From Halovivax asiaticus JCM 14624 (GTDB lineage: Archaea > Halobacteriota > Halobacteria > Halobacteriales > Natrialbaceae): 64,000 nucleotides of DNA. A model generated the notes under the pieces. The model was not told the origin of the DNA. It did no database searches and saw only the letters and a list, made by a program, of their open reading frames with translations. The position numbers were made by a program, and so were the translations under genes. Where the stretch lies: contig NZ_AOIQ01000011.1 in NCBI RefSeq assembly GCF_000337515.1, forward strand, positions 1 to 64,000. The letters are read 5' to 3'. Each line of letters starts with the position of its first letter. Within the stretch, counting starts at the first letter, position 1. This document shows, in pieces, positions 1 to 8,388 of this stretch.

Positions 1-729
1 GCCGAAGTCGTCGCCCTGGTCTCCGGTCTCCGGAACGTCCATCGCGAATGTGATGAGTCCCTCCGTGGTGTCCTCGAACGTCTCGAGGAGCGTGCCGGAG
101 ACCGGTTCTGCACCCTCGTAGCTGACGTCGAGCGACGCCGTCACGGCGGCCTTCGTGCCGATCACGTACTGGCCGTCGTCGTGTTCACCGATGTACATTG
201 GATCGCTCATCGCATCCGGGTTCGCCGGCTTCCACAGCACGTCTTCACCAGCGTACTCGGTCTGTTCGAGGGTCGTCTCGGCGTCCTCGTTCAGCGCGTC
301 GATAAGCGTCTCGGTGTCCCAGTCGGCGTCGATGAGGACGGCAAACTCGCTCTCGGTAGCGGCTTCGGTGTCCGTCATCCCGAACATCGTCGTCTGATTG
401 AGATCCTGGAGGTCAAGTCCGGTTTCGTCTCTGAACTCCGTGTACATTTCTTCCATCTCAGCGGCGCTACTGCCGGTCCCGTCACCGAGACCGTCGAGCA
501 GCGCCGTCGTTTCCTCGTCCGCAAAGATCGCCATATCGACGTTGACGAGCATATCCGCCTCGGCCGGCACTTTGACCGTCTGTTTCGAGGCGTCGGCGTT
601 CGCCTGCTCCTCGTCGGACAGCATGCTTAGACAGCCAGCACTCGCGACGACCATGGCCACGACGGCCAGGACGAGCAGCACTCGGCGGCCCGCACCGTCC
701 GACCACGGTAAGCGTGTAGAGAATTTCAT
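1..729 (-). CDS. Secreted lipoprotein of unknown function (3' end outside window)
   Basis: This is an open frame of 243 codons that runs off the left edge without a stop. The N-terminus has a basic stretch, a hydrophobic core and a lipobox ending ASAGC (Cys at about residue 33), so it is probably exported and lipid-anchored at the outer face of the membrane. The mature part is rich in Asp and Glu, as expected for a halophile surface protein. I do not recognise a family; phrases such as DIAIFADEETTALLDGLGDG and FAVLIDADWD recall haloarchaeal substrate-free lipoproteins. The start ATG at 729 lies just before the signal peptide. It is divergent from the next gene, with 192 bp between them. Confidence 0.75.
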   Translation of the reverse strand, partial: MKFSTRLPWSDGAGRRVLLVLAVVAMVVASAGCLSMLSDEEQANADASKQTVKVPAEADMLVNVDMAIFADEETTALLDGLGDGTGSSAAEMEEMYTEFRDETGLDLQDLNQTTMFGMTDTEAATESEFAVLIDADWDTETLIDALNEDAETTLEQTEYAGEDVLWKPANPDAMSDPMYIGEHDDGQYVIGTKAAVTASLDVSYEGAEPVSGTLLETFEDTTEGLITFAMDVPETGDQGDDFG

Positions 730-921
730 CTATCCATCCGTTTGTCTGAATTCTAAATAAACATTCGGATCTCCGTGCCGGTTCTAGAGCACCGTCTCGC
801 CGAACGCCCGGCGACGGCGGTCAGTTGCCGATGGCGAAGACCAGAGAGATTGTGGGAGGGTGTGAGAAAGACGCCCGCCCGAACGTAAGACGCATACGAT
901 GCCCGGCCCAAATTCCACGTA

Positions 922-1788
922 ATGACGGCGTTCGCAGCGGTCCTGGCGGCGATCGGGACGGGTCGTTCGATGGCGGCACTCGACGGGGTCGTCGCCATGG
1001 CCGGCCACGGGTCGGCGGGCCTCGAAGCCAACGTCGATCTCGCGGTCTTTCTCGTCGTCGGCGTCCTCGCCGGAGCGCACTGTCTCGGGATGTGCGGCCC
1101 GCTGGTGACCACGTACGGCGATCGGATGTCCGCAGGGTCGTCGACGCGGCGAGACGACGATCTCTCGGTCTTCGAGGTTCGCCAGCACCTGCTTTTCAAC
1201 CTGGGTCGGACGGCGAGTTACGCGCTGATCGGTGGACTCTTCGGCCTTCTGGGCGCGCTGGCTTTTGCCTCCCTCGACGCGACGATGGCCGTTGGCAACG
1301 GCGTTCGTGCTGCCACCGGGGTCCTCGTCGGCATCGCGATCATCGCGAGCGGACTCTACTACCTCCGCGAGCGCGCTGGCGTGCCCGGTCACGGCCTCCC
1401 GATCGTCGGCCCCCTCTTCGCGACGGTCTCGGGAGCGCTCACGAGCCACGTCGATCGGCTGGCGAACGGCCCCGGGATCGTCCTCCTCGGGGGCCTGCAC
1501 GGCCTGTTGCCTTGCCCGATCATCTATCCCGCCTACCTCTACGCCTTCGCCCAGGGCACCCCGCTTCGGGGCGCGCTCTCGCTTGCCGTCCTCGGACTGG
1601 GGACGATCCCGACGTTGTTCGTCTACGGCACGCTCGTGAGTGCGATCGGCCCCAGTACCAGAGTACACCTTCACCGCGTCCTCGGCGTCGCGTTCGTCGC
1701 GCTGGGGTACTTCCCGCTCAAGATGGGACTGATGGCCTTCGGCGTCGACCTTCCCGGCCCGTCACTGCCGTTCTACAGCGGACTCTGA
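922..1788 (+). CDS. TauE/SafE-type (UreH-like) membrane protein
   Basis: This 288-residue polytopic membrane protein has about six hydrophobic segments. It carries the family motif GAHCLGMCGP (Cys 54 and 58) in the first core helix and a matching LLPCPIIYPAY motif in the second half, the pseudo-twofold repeat of the DsbD_2/UreH/sulfite-exporter superfamily. Members move small anions or metals, or handle thiols, at the cytoplasmic membrane; the substrate here cannot be read from sequence. An N-terminal stretch of about 40 residues precedes the first core helix. It is alone between a divergent lipoprotein and a glycosyltransferase, so context gives no pathway. Confidence 0.8.
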   Translation: MTAFAAVLAAIGTGRSMAALDGVVAMAGHGSAGLEANVDLAVFLVVGVLAGAHCLGMCGPLVTTYGDRMSAGSSTRRDDDLSVFEVRQHLLFNLGRTASYALIGGLFGLLGALAFASLDATMAVGNGVRAATGVLVGIAIIASGLYYLRERAGVPGHGLPIVGPLFATVSGALTSHVDRLANGPGIVLLGGLHGLLPCPIIYPAYLYAFAQGTPLRGALSLAVLGLGTIPTLFVYGTLVSAIGPSTRVHLHRVLGVAFVALGYFPLKMGLMAFGVDLPGPSLPFYSGL

Positions 1789-1979
1789 CTCGATCTTCGG
1801 TTCGGTTCGTACGAGACAGATACCCGAGCCGTTCGCCAGGTAGCGACCACGTTCTCACGGCCGGGGGTGCAGTATCGACCGCGTACCGACCCGCGCAGAC
1901 GGTTCGTACCCGGCAACTGTCCGGAATGCCGTTCGTTACTATGGCCGTGGTTCTCCGATTCTCGGAACGGTTCACCAGC

Positions 1980-3164
1980 ATGTACGAAGGGCAAACAGTC
2001 GGTGTCGTGATTCCCGCGTACAACGAGGCGGGATTCGTCGGCGAGGTGATCGAGACGCTCCCGGCGATCGTCGACCGGGCCTACGTGGTCGACGACTGCT
2101 CGACCGACGACACCTGGTCGGAAATCGAGGCGGCAGCCATGCGCGTCACCGCCGCGGCCGAAATGTCCGGTACTGCAGAGTCGTCCGCTGCACCCGAGTC
2201 GGTCGGCGCGGCGGAATCAGCCGACACGGCGGACTCAGCCGGCCCAGCGGAATCGGCCGGCGCGGCGGGGACGATCGAGACGACTGCCGAGACGGGGGTG
2301 AGTGGACAGGCGACTGTCTCGACAGCCGAGACGGCGACGTTGCACCCCGATGGCGGCGGTCTCGACGGGCCACCGATCGTGACGGTCCGCCACGAACGGA
2401 ATCGCGGCGTCGGCGGGGCGATCAAGACCGGCTACCGGCTGGCCAGCGAGGACGAATTGGACGTGGTCGCCGTGATGAACGGCGACGGGCAGATGGACCC
2501 GACGCTTCTCGAACGAATCGTCGACCCCGTGGTCCAGGGCCACGCCGCGTACGCGAAGGGCAACCGACTCGACAACCCAGACGATCGGGCGGGGATGCCA
2601 TCCTGGCGGCTGTTCGGCAACGGCGTCCTGACCTACCTCACGAAACTTGTCAGCGGCTACTGGGGGATGAGCGACCCGCAGAACGGCTACACGGCCATCT
2701 CCCGGGAGGCGCTCGACGCGATCGACGTCGATCGGCTCTACGAGGGGTACGGCTTCTGTAACGACGTCCTCGTCCACCTGAACGTCCACGGATTTCGCGT
2801 CGAGGACGTCCCGATGCCGGCCCGATACGGCGACGAGCAAAGTCACATCCGCTACTCGCGGTTCGTCCCATCGCTGTCGTGGCTCCTCCTCCGGCGCGGC
2901 CTCTGGCGCTACCGGATGCAATACGCCGAAGCAGGACCGCGCCGGCCGTACGTTCTGTTGCTCGCCGGAGGACTCGGTGGCACCGTCGGCCTGGCGACGC
3001 TCGGACTCGCCGCGCTGACGGTCGGCATCGGCTCGGCCCAGGCGGCCCTGTCGCTCCTCACCGCCCTGCTCGGCGCGCTCTTCGTTACCCTCGCGGTGAC
3101 GCTCGATCGCCTGCACAGTCGGACGGTCGACACCGACCGGTACGAGCCGGTCGGAGGTGACTGA
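1980..3164 (+). CDS. GT2-family glycosyltransferase, dolichyl-phosphate-sugar synthase type
   Basis: This predicted 394-residue enzyme has a GT-A fold that transfers a sugar from a nucleotide donor, probably to dolichyl phosphate. VVIPAYNEAGFV is near the N-terminus, VVDDCSTDDTW follows, then RNRGVGGAIKTGY, a VVAVMNGDGQMDP metal/donor site and an SDPQNGYTAISREAL acceptor region; two membrane helices close the protein. Between the CSTDDTW segment and RNRGVGG lies an Ala/Glu/Ser-rich repeat of about 75 residues that the family normally lacks. The frame is open far upstream, but ATG 1980 sits directly before the conserved VVIPAYN strand. Its stop is two bases before the next start, so it is translated with the epimerase. 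Confidence 0.85.
   Translation: MYEGQTVGVVIPAYNEAGFVGEVIETLPAIVDRAYVVDDCSTDDTWSEIEAAAMRVTAAAEMSGTAESSAAPESVGAAESADTADSAGPAESAGAAGTIETTAETGVSGQATVSTAETATLHPDGGGLDGPPIVTVRHERNRGVGGAIKTGYRLASEDELDVVAVMNGDGQMDPTLLERIVDPVVQGHAAYAKGNRLDNPDDRAGMPSWRLFGNGVLTYLTKLVSGYWGMSDPQNGYTAISREALDAIDVDRLYEGYGFCNDVLVHLNVHGFRVEDVPMPARYGDEQSHIRYSRFVPSLSWLLLRRGLWRYRMQYAEAGPRRPYVLLLAGGLGGTVGLATLGLAALTVGIGSAQAALSLLTALLGALFVTLAVTLDRLHSRTVDTDRYEPVGGD
2140..2370 (+). repeat. In-frame low-complexity repeat inside the GT2 glycosyltransferase
   Basis: The coding DNA repeats imperfect GCGG/CGGA-rich units that translate to variants of A-E-S-A-D-T-A and S-A-G-P-A-E-S-A. It is in frame and sits in a surface loop between two conserved GT-A motifs. 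Slipped-strand expansion is the likely origin. Confidence 0.6.
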
Positions 3165-3166
3165 CC

Positions 3167-4381
3167 ATGGGCGAATCCGGGGAGAGCGTGCCAGCAGACG
3201 ACAGCGTACCAGCCAACGGGAGTGTATCAGCAGACCACAGCGCACCAGCCGACGAGCGACCGCACGTGCTCACCGTCGTCGGCGCCCGGCCACAGTTCGT
3301 CAAGGCGGCCGCCGTCTCGCGGGCTCTTCAGGACCGAATCGACGAGACGGTCGTCCACACCGGCCAGCACTACGACGCCGAACTCTCGGCCGTCTTCTTC
3401 GACGAACTCTCGCTCGACGAACCCGACTACCACTTAGACGTCGGTTCCGACACGCACGCGGCCCAGACCGCCGCGGTGATGGTCGAGATCGAACGTCTCG
3501 TCGACGCCGAGGAGCCGGACGCCGTCCTCGTCTACGGCGACACCAACTCCACGCTCGCCGGCGCGCTCGCCGCGGCCAAGCGCGAGCCGACGCTGGTCCA
3601 CGTCGAGGCCGGCCTTCGCTCCGGCGATCGATCGATGCCAGAAGAAGTCAACCGGATCTGCACCGACCACTGTGCGGACGTCCACTACGCACCCAGCGAA
3701 CACGCAGTCGCCACACTCGAACGCGAAGGGATCACCGACGGCGTGGTCGACGTCGGCGACGTGATGTACGACACCCTTCTCCAGGTCCGCGACCGGCTCA
3801 CAGGCGGCGACGTCGCCGGCGCGCTCGTCCCCGCCGGGGAGACACCGAGCGACGGCCACCCCGCCGATCGCCCCACCCCCGGAGACGACTCGTTCGTCCT
3901 CGCGACCGTCCACCGCGCGGCCAACACCGACGATCCGGATCGGCTGGGATCGATCGTCGAGGGGCTTTCGGCACTCGCGCGCCCCGTCGTCCTGCCTGCC
4001 CACCCGCGGACCGTCGATGCGCTCCACCGTGAGGGACTCTGGGAACGAGCGACCGACGGAATCGAGCTCGTCGAACCGGTCGGCTACCTCGACTTCCTGC
4101 GGCTGCTCGTCGCGGCCGACTGCGTCGCCACGGACTCCGGCGGTGTCCAGAAGGAGGCGTTCTACCTCGACACCCCATGCGTGACGTTGCGCGAGACGAC
4201 CGAGTGGGTCGAGACCGTCGAGGCAGGCTGGAATCGTCTGGTCGGGGCGGACGCCGACCGCATCGTCGAGGCGATCGAGTCGGCCGAGCGACCGGCCACG
4301 AAACCCGACCGCTACGGGAGTGGTACCGCTGCTGCGCGCATCGCCGCCGATCTGCGGCGGCGGCTCGATCCCACCACCTGA
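3167..4381 (+). CDS. wecB: UDP-N-acetylglucosamine 2-epimerase (non-hydrolysing)
   Basis: This 404-residue cytoplasmic enzyme interconverts UDP-GlcNAc and UDP-ManNAc, supplying an activated ManNAc-type sugar for surface glycans. Family signatures are clear: GARPQFVKAAAV, VVHTGQHYD, HVEAGLRSGDRSMPEEVNR, TVHRAANTDDP, LPAHPRT and TDSGGVQKEAFYLDTPCVTLRETTEW. These cover the two Rossmann domains and the active-site Arg/His/Asp/Glu set. The first 28 residues are an odd repetitive Ser-Val-Pro-Ala-Asp extension not needed for the fold. ATG 3167 follows the upstream stop by two bases, which indicates coupling to the glycosyltransferase. Confidence 0.92.
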   Translation: MGESGESVPADDSVPANGSVSADHSAPADERPHVLTVVGARPQFVKAAAVSRALQDRIDETVVHTGQHYDAELSAVFFDELSLDEPDYHLDVGSDTHAAQTAAVMVEIERLVDAEEPDAVLVYGDTNSTLAGALAAAKREPTLVHVEAGLRSGDRSMPEEVNRICTDHCADVHYAPSEHAVATLEREGITDGVVDVGDVMYDTLLQVRDRLTGGDVAGALVPAGETPSDGHPADRPTPGDDSFVLATVHRAANTDDPDRLGSIVEGLSALARPVVLPAHPRTVDALHREGLWERATDGIELVEPVGYLDFLRLLVAADCVATDSGGVQKEAFYLDTPCVTLRETTEWVETVEAGWNRLVGADADRIVEAIESAERPATKPDRYGSGTAAARIAADLRRRLDPTT

Positions 4382-4420
4382 CCGCGGACCTGCTGCCCAC
4401 TGACCGTCCGACAATCCACC

Positions 4421-5509
4421 ATGCCAGACGAAGCCGCCACCACAGACCCGCTCCGGCGGATCGAACGTCCGACCGAGACGCACGACCGCGAGGCACCCAA
4501 GCTCCCACCGAGTGCCTGCTGGGACGAGTCACCGCTGCCCGCGGACGCGTCGTTCGCCCTCTGTCTCACCCACGACGTCGACCGCCCGTACAAGGGTCTG
4601 CGCTCGCTGTTCTACGTCCTACAGGAACGGCCCGGCTACCACCTCCGAACGGCGCTGTCCGGCGCAAACCCCTACTGGCAGTTCGACGAGATCCGCGACC
4701 TCGAAGCCGACCTGGGCGTTCGCTCCGCGTTCTACTTCCTGAACGAGCAGCACCTGCTCGCCGAGCGGCCGGTGCGGGACTGGCTCTCGCCGACGAACTG
4801 GGTGCAACACCTCGGGCGCTACGACGTTCGCTCACCCGCGATCAACGAGGCGATCGGCGAGCTGGCCGCAGGCGGCTGGGAGGTCGGCCTCCACGGCTCC
4901 TTCCACTCCGCCGAGAATCGCGACCGGCTTCGCGAGGAAAAGAACGTTCTCGAGGACGTCCTGATCGAAGAACGCGACGCGAATCGAACGGAATTCGGAG
5001 ACGAGGCGCCGACCACCGTCGCCGGCGGGCGCCAGCACTATCTCCGGTGTTCGATCCCGGAGACCTGGCGCCACCACCGGGCGATCGGCCTCGAGTACGA
5101 CGCCAGTCTCGGTTCCGGTACTCGCGTCGGATTCCACCACGGCTACCGACCCATTCGCCCCTTCGGCGACGACTTCCGGGTCTTTCCGCTGACGGCGATG
5201 GAGCAGGCGCTACCCGACCCCGAAGCAGAGCCGGAGGCCGCCCGGCTGACCTGTGAGGAACTGCTGCTCGAAGCCGCGGCGAACGAGGCCGTGATGACCG
5301 TCCTCTGGCACCCGCGGTACTTCAACGAACGCGAGTTCCCCGGCTACCGGTGGCTGTACCGCTGGCTCGTCGAGCGCGCGCAGGAACTCGGCGCCTGGAT
5401 CGGGACGCCGCGAGCGCTGATAGAGGCGTTCGATGGGAAGGATGACGGTACCGACCGCCAGCCGATGACAGTTGCGGAGCGACGCGTCGACCCCGATCAG
5501 ATCGGGTAG
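4421..5509 (+). CDS. Polysaccharide deacetylase-like protein
   Basis: This 362-residue protein has a NodB/CE4-like beta-alpha barrel. LCLTHDVDRPYKG supplies the metal-binding Asp pair, WEVGLHGSFHSAEN the two-histidine motif, and VLWHPRYFN the C-terminal histidine. There is no signal peptide, so it probably acts in the cytoplasm on a sugar nucleotide or lipid-linked glycan rather than on an extracellular polymer. It lies 39 bp after wecB on the same strand and is probably in its operon. Deacetylation of a GlcNAc- or ManNAc-type residue would fit, but this is inferred from context. Confidence 0.8.
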   Translation: MPDEAATTDPLRRIERPTETHDREAPKLPPSACWDESPLPADASFALCLTHDVDRPYKGLRSLFYVLQERPGYHLRTALSGANPYWQFDEIRDLEADLGVRSAFYFLNEQHLLAERPVRDWLSPTNWVQHLGRYDVRSPAINEAIGELAAGGWEVGLHGSFHSAENRDRLREEKNVLEDVLIEERDANRTEFGDEAPTTVAGGRQHYLRCSIPETWRHHRAIGLEYDASLGSGTRVGFHHGYRPIRPFGDDFRVFPLTAMEQALPDPEAEPEAARLTCEELLLEAAANEAVMTVLWHPRYFNEREFPGYRWLYRWLVERAQELGAWIGTPRALIEAFDGKDDGTDRQPMTVAERRVDPDQIG

Positions 5510-5586
5510 CGTCCGCTCCCGAATATCGTTGCCACCTCGTGACCGCCGCTTGGTTCGTCACCGTTCGTTCCGGGCCGCTATCTCCC

Positions 5587-6834
5587 TCACTCGTTCTGCG
5601 GGAGCGGCTCCGCTGGAACCGACTCGGGGGTCGGCTCCGGTGCGTCGACGCCGTCGAACGGCACGAGCGCGTCGACCGATTCGGGATCACCACGCGCCGT
5701 CGCGACGTCGACGATGACCCGCGTGAGGTTACAGCGATCGGCGAGGAACGCGTCGCGACGGCGTCGCCACGTCTCGTCGGTCCCGTCGGCGGCCAGGAGC
5801 GCCGGTGCGCGTTCGAGGACCGCGTCGAACTCCGCCTCGTTGAAGATCAGTCCCTGGCGCTCGAGTTCCCGGAAGTTACCCATGTCTTCCTCGCCCACGA
5901 AGGAGTTCGACCGGATCGCGGGCGTGCCGAGCAGGGCGGCCTCGGTGACCATCGTCTGCGTGTCGGCGACGAGGAGGGCGGCCTCGTCCAGCGCGTCGTG
6001 CAATCGCGCCGGGTGGAGCGAGAACGGGCGGGCCGGGAGGTCAGCGATCGCCAGGTCGCCGCCCTCGTCCGAGACGAGGACGGTCGCGTACTCGGCGAGC
6101 GTCTCGATCAACTGACGGCGGCGATCCGGTGTGAATCCCCCTTTCCCAACGTCGTGATGGGACCCGAACGCGTTCAGCCGGACGATGGCGTAGGGTTCGT
6201 CGCGATCCAGGCCGAGTCGGTCACGGACGGATGCCAGCTGCCTGTCGGTGGTCGAGTGCTGGTCGGCGATCGGTTGGTGGTCCGTGGTCGGGGGACGGGT
6301 GATGGCCGGGGGATGTTCGATAGTCGAACGGCGGTCGGCACCGACCCTCCCGCGCTCGCGGACCTCGGGGTGCAAGTACGCACATTCCTTCAGCCCCGGG
6401 AAGACGTAGTGCTCGTCGCAGAGTTGGGTCTGGAACGTATCCGGTGTGAGGACGGTCCGGGCGAAGGGCGTCGAGATAGCGTGGTCGAGCCCAGTCACCT
6501 CGGAGTCGATGAGCAACACGACTGGTGTCCGGGTGAGTGCGCCGGTATGAGCCGCGTACCCACCCATGCCGAAGATCAGGTCCGGGTCGAATCGGCGAGC
6601 CGCCCGGAGGGCGCGTGCGTACTGCGCCGGCAGGTTGGCCAGTAAGGACCACTTCGACGTCTCGCAGGCGCCGTATACCTCGTGAGGAAGGTCGTACCAC
6701 TCGGCGAGGTCGACCGTACAGCCGTAGTCCCTGGCGAGAACGAGCACGTCGTGACCCCGTGCTTCGAGTTCCGACACGGCGTTTCGATAGCAGTGGACGT
6801 GTGCCGGCGTATTGGTGAATATGAGATACCGCAT
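5587..6834 (-). CDS. DUF354-family glycosyltransferase-fold protein
   Basis: This 415-residue protein begins MRYLIFTNTPAHVHCYRNAV and continues with GHDVLVLARDYG, DLIFGMGGYAAHTGAL, VLLIDSEV and LVADTQTMVTEAALLGTPAIRSNSF. This is the pattern of DUF354 proteins, which share the GT-B fold of UDP-GlcNAc 2-epimerases and often sit in archaeal surface-glycan clusters. The open frame extends 51 codons upstream, but ATG 6834 starts the first conserved strand, so I chose it. A His/Pro/Thr-rich disordered insertion (about residues 170 to 205) separates the two lobes. It is convergent with the deacetylase-like gene. The exact reaction is unknown. Confidence 0.78.
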   Translation of the reverse strand: MRYLIFTNTPAHVHCYRNAVSELEARGHDVLVLARDYGCTVDLAEWYDLPHEVYGACETSKWSLLANLPAQYARALRAARRFDPDLIFGMGGYAAHTGALTRTPVVLLIDSEVTGLDHAISTPFARTVLTPDTFQTQLCDEHYVFPGLKECAYLHPEVRERGRVGADRRSTIEHPPAITRPPTTDHQPIADQHSTTDRQLASVRDRLGLDRDEPYAIVRLNAFGSHHDVGKGGFTPDRRRQLIETLAEYATVLVSDEGGDLAIADLPARPFSLHPARLHDALDEAALLVADTQTMVTEAALLGTPAIRSNSFVGEEDMGNFRELERQGLIFNEAEFDAVLERAPALLAADGTDETWRRRRDAFLADRCNLTRVIVDVATARGDPESVDALVPFDGVDAPEPTPESVPAEPLPQNE

Positions 6835-7021
6835 TCGATGAGAGAGACGGAATCGGAGCGTTTTGTTACGGCTGACGTAGCCAGCAACCGGAGACTCGTA
6901 TCGACGGACTACAGCTCCGGCAGGCGATGTGACGCGAATCAAGCACAACAATACCCAGCTCCTCGAAACACGACACATCCCAGCCATGGAATCAGGCGAT
7001 TGCTTACGGGCGAGCTGACGG

Positions 7022-8239
7022 CTACAGACGGACGCGCTCGGCGAGGTCTGGCGGTGTCAGGACTTCGAGACGGCCCGCCGACTCAAGCTGATGGAGATGC
7101 TCGATTGACTGCCGAAAATCAGCGCGTTGCTGCCCGGCGAGTTCGTGGTAGAGAAGCCCGACGTGCCCGCCCCACCGAGCGGCGCTGTCGAGCAGGCCGA
7201 TAGCCGTTTCGGCAGTGGGTTCTCCGACGCGGGTGCACAGTAACGGGTTCGCCGGCACACCGTTGATTCCCATTCCGGACCAGAACGCCAGCTCGTGATG
7301 CTCGCCGACGATCTCGAGCGTGTGCTCGTCCCACTGCCCGAACGGGTACGCGAAGTATCCGGCGCCGTCCTCGAAGCCGTGGTCGACGAGCCACTCGCGG
7401 GCGCCAACGATCTCCGCCGTCTGTTCGTCGGTGCTCAGGTCCTCGAGTCGATTGTGGGCGTGCGTGTGGTTTCCGATCGTCCACCCAGCGTCGGCCAACC
7501 GCGAGCATCGATCGAGGGTAAGCCGGTCATCGCTGCCAATGGTTATGGGGTTGACGAACGACGTAGCTTCGTATCCGTACTGATCGAGAAGGGGAAAGGC
7601 CTCTGTGTAATCGGTCGCGTACCCATCGTCGAACTGGATCATGACGGTGCCGGGCGATGATCTCGGGGTGAAGAATAGCTCGTCGAGGCGCATCGTCCGG
7701 GATTCATCACCGACCCAGAGGGCGATGCGGAGTTCGGTTATAGTGGACAGGTCGACAGGGCCCGAAACCGACACGAGACCGAACGAATAGCGAACTGGTC
7801 CCCGATTGCCCTTGATCCCGCGACGGAAGTCGGCCCGATTACCGACGTCGTCAATCAGCTGGATCCGCGGGACTATCGAATCCGCCGCCGAGAGAGTAAG
7901 TCCGGGAACGACGCTCGAACAGTCGAGCGGGTCAGACAGTGAGCGATCGATCAAGACGCGCTCGTCTGTGGGCCGGGCCGCGAGGCGTACGCCGCTCGCA
8001 GACTGCTCCAGTGTACCGGCCAGCACTGACCACGACGATGGGTCGTCGAAATCGTCAAACGGATTCCCGTGGACGAAAGGACTATTCTCATCAACGAGTC
8101 CGGTGTCGGTCCACGCGTCGATGGCTGACGATTCCGTCGTCGTGTTTCGATTCTGGTCACCCGATCGATCCGCTTCGTCACGCTCGAGGCAACCGACCAG
8201 ACCTACCGTCGCTACTGAGAGGAACACCCGGCGTCTCAT
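7022..8239 (-). CDS. Secreted polysaccharide deacetylase (NodB domain) lipoprotein
   Basis: This 405-residue protein starts MRRRVFLSVATVGLVGC, a short export signal with a lipobox ending in Cys 17. Residues of about 60 to 190 form a beta-rich, carbohydrate-binding-like domain. The C-terminal half is a NodB homology domain: MIQFDDGYATDY (catalytic/metal Asp pair), GNHTHAHNRL (metal histidines) and YFAYPFGQWDE. It probably de-N-acetylates or otherwise trims an extracellular glycan. ATG 8239 is preferred over the upstream ATG because it begins the signal. It lies about 190 bp downstream of, and co-directional with, DUF354. Confidence 0.82.
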   Translation of the reverse strand: MRRRVFLSVATVGLVGCLERDEADRSGDQNRNTTTESSAIDAWTDTGLVDENSPFVHGNPFDDFDDPSSWSVLAGTLEQSASGVRLAARPTDERVLIDRSLSDPLDCSSVVPGLTLSAADSIVPRIQLIDDVGNRADFRRGIKGNRGPVRYSFGLVSVSGPVDLSTITELRIALWVGDESRTMRLDELFFTPRSSPGTVMIQFDDGYATDYTEAFPLLDQYGYEATSFVNPITIGSDDRLTLDRCSRLADAGWTIGNHTHAHNRLEDLSTDEQTAEIVGAREWLVDHGFEDGAGYFAYPFGQWDEHTLEIVGEHHELAFWSGMGINGVPANPLLCTRVGEPTAETAIGLLDSAARWGGHVGLLYHELAGQQRADFRQSIEHLHQLESAGRLEVLTPPDLAERVRL

Positions 8240-8388
8240 GTACGGCAGTGAAACTATCACGCATCTATATTGGTAAGCAGCCGATTATGCGGTAGACAGG
8301 AACGCGCTACTGAGAGGCGAACGGGCGTCCGAACGAGGGGCCAATTATTGAGGGGCGGGGACTGAAGTAATCGCCCACGTGTGCGAAC

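Noticed and set aside
825-1979. Long plus-strand frame reading into the GT2 glycosyltransferase
   Set aside because: The upstream part is out of frame with the TauE/SafE-like gene it overlaps, and its translation is Arg/Gly-rich. The conserved enzyme starts at 1980.
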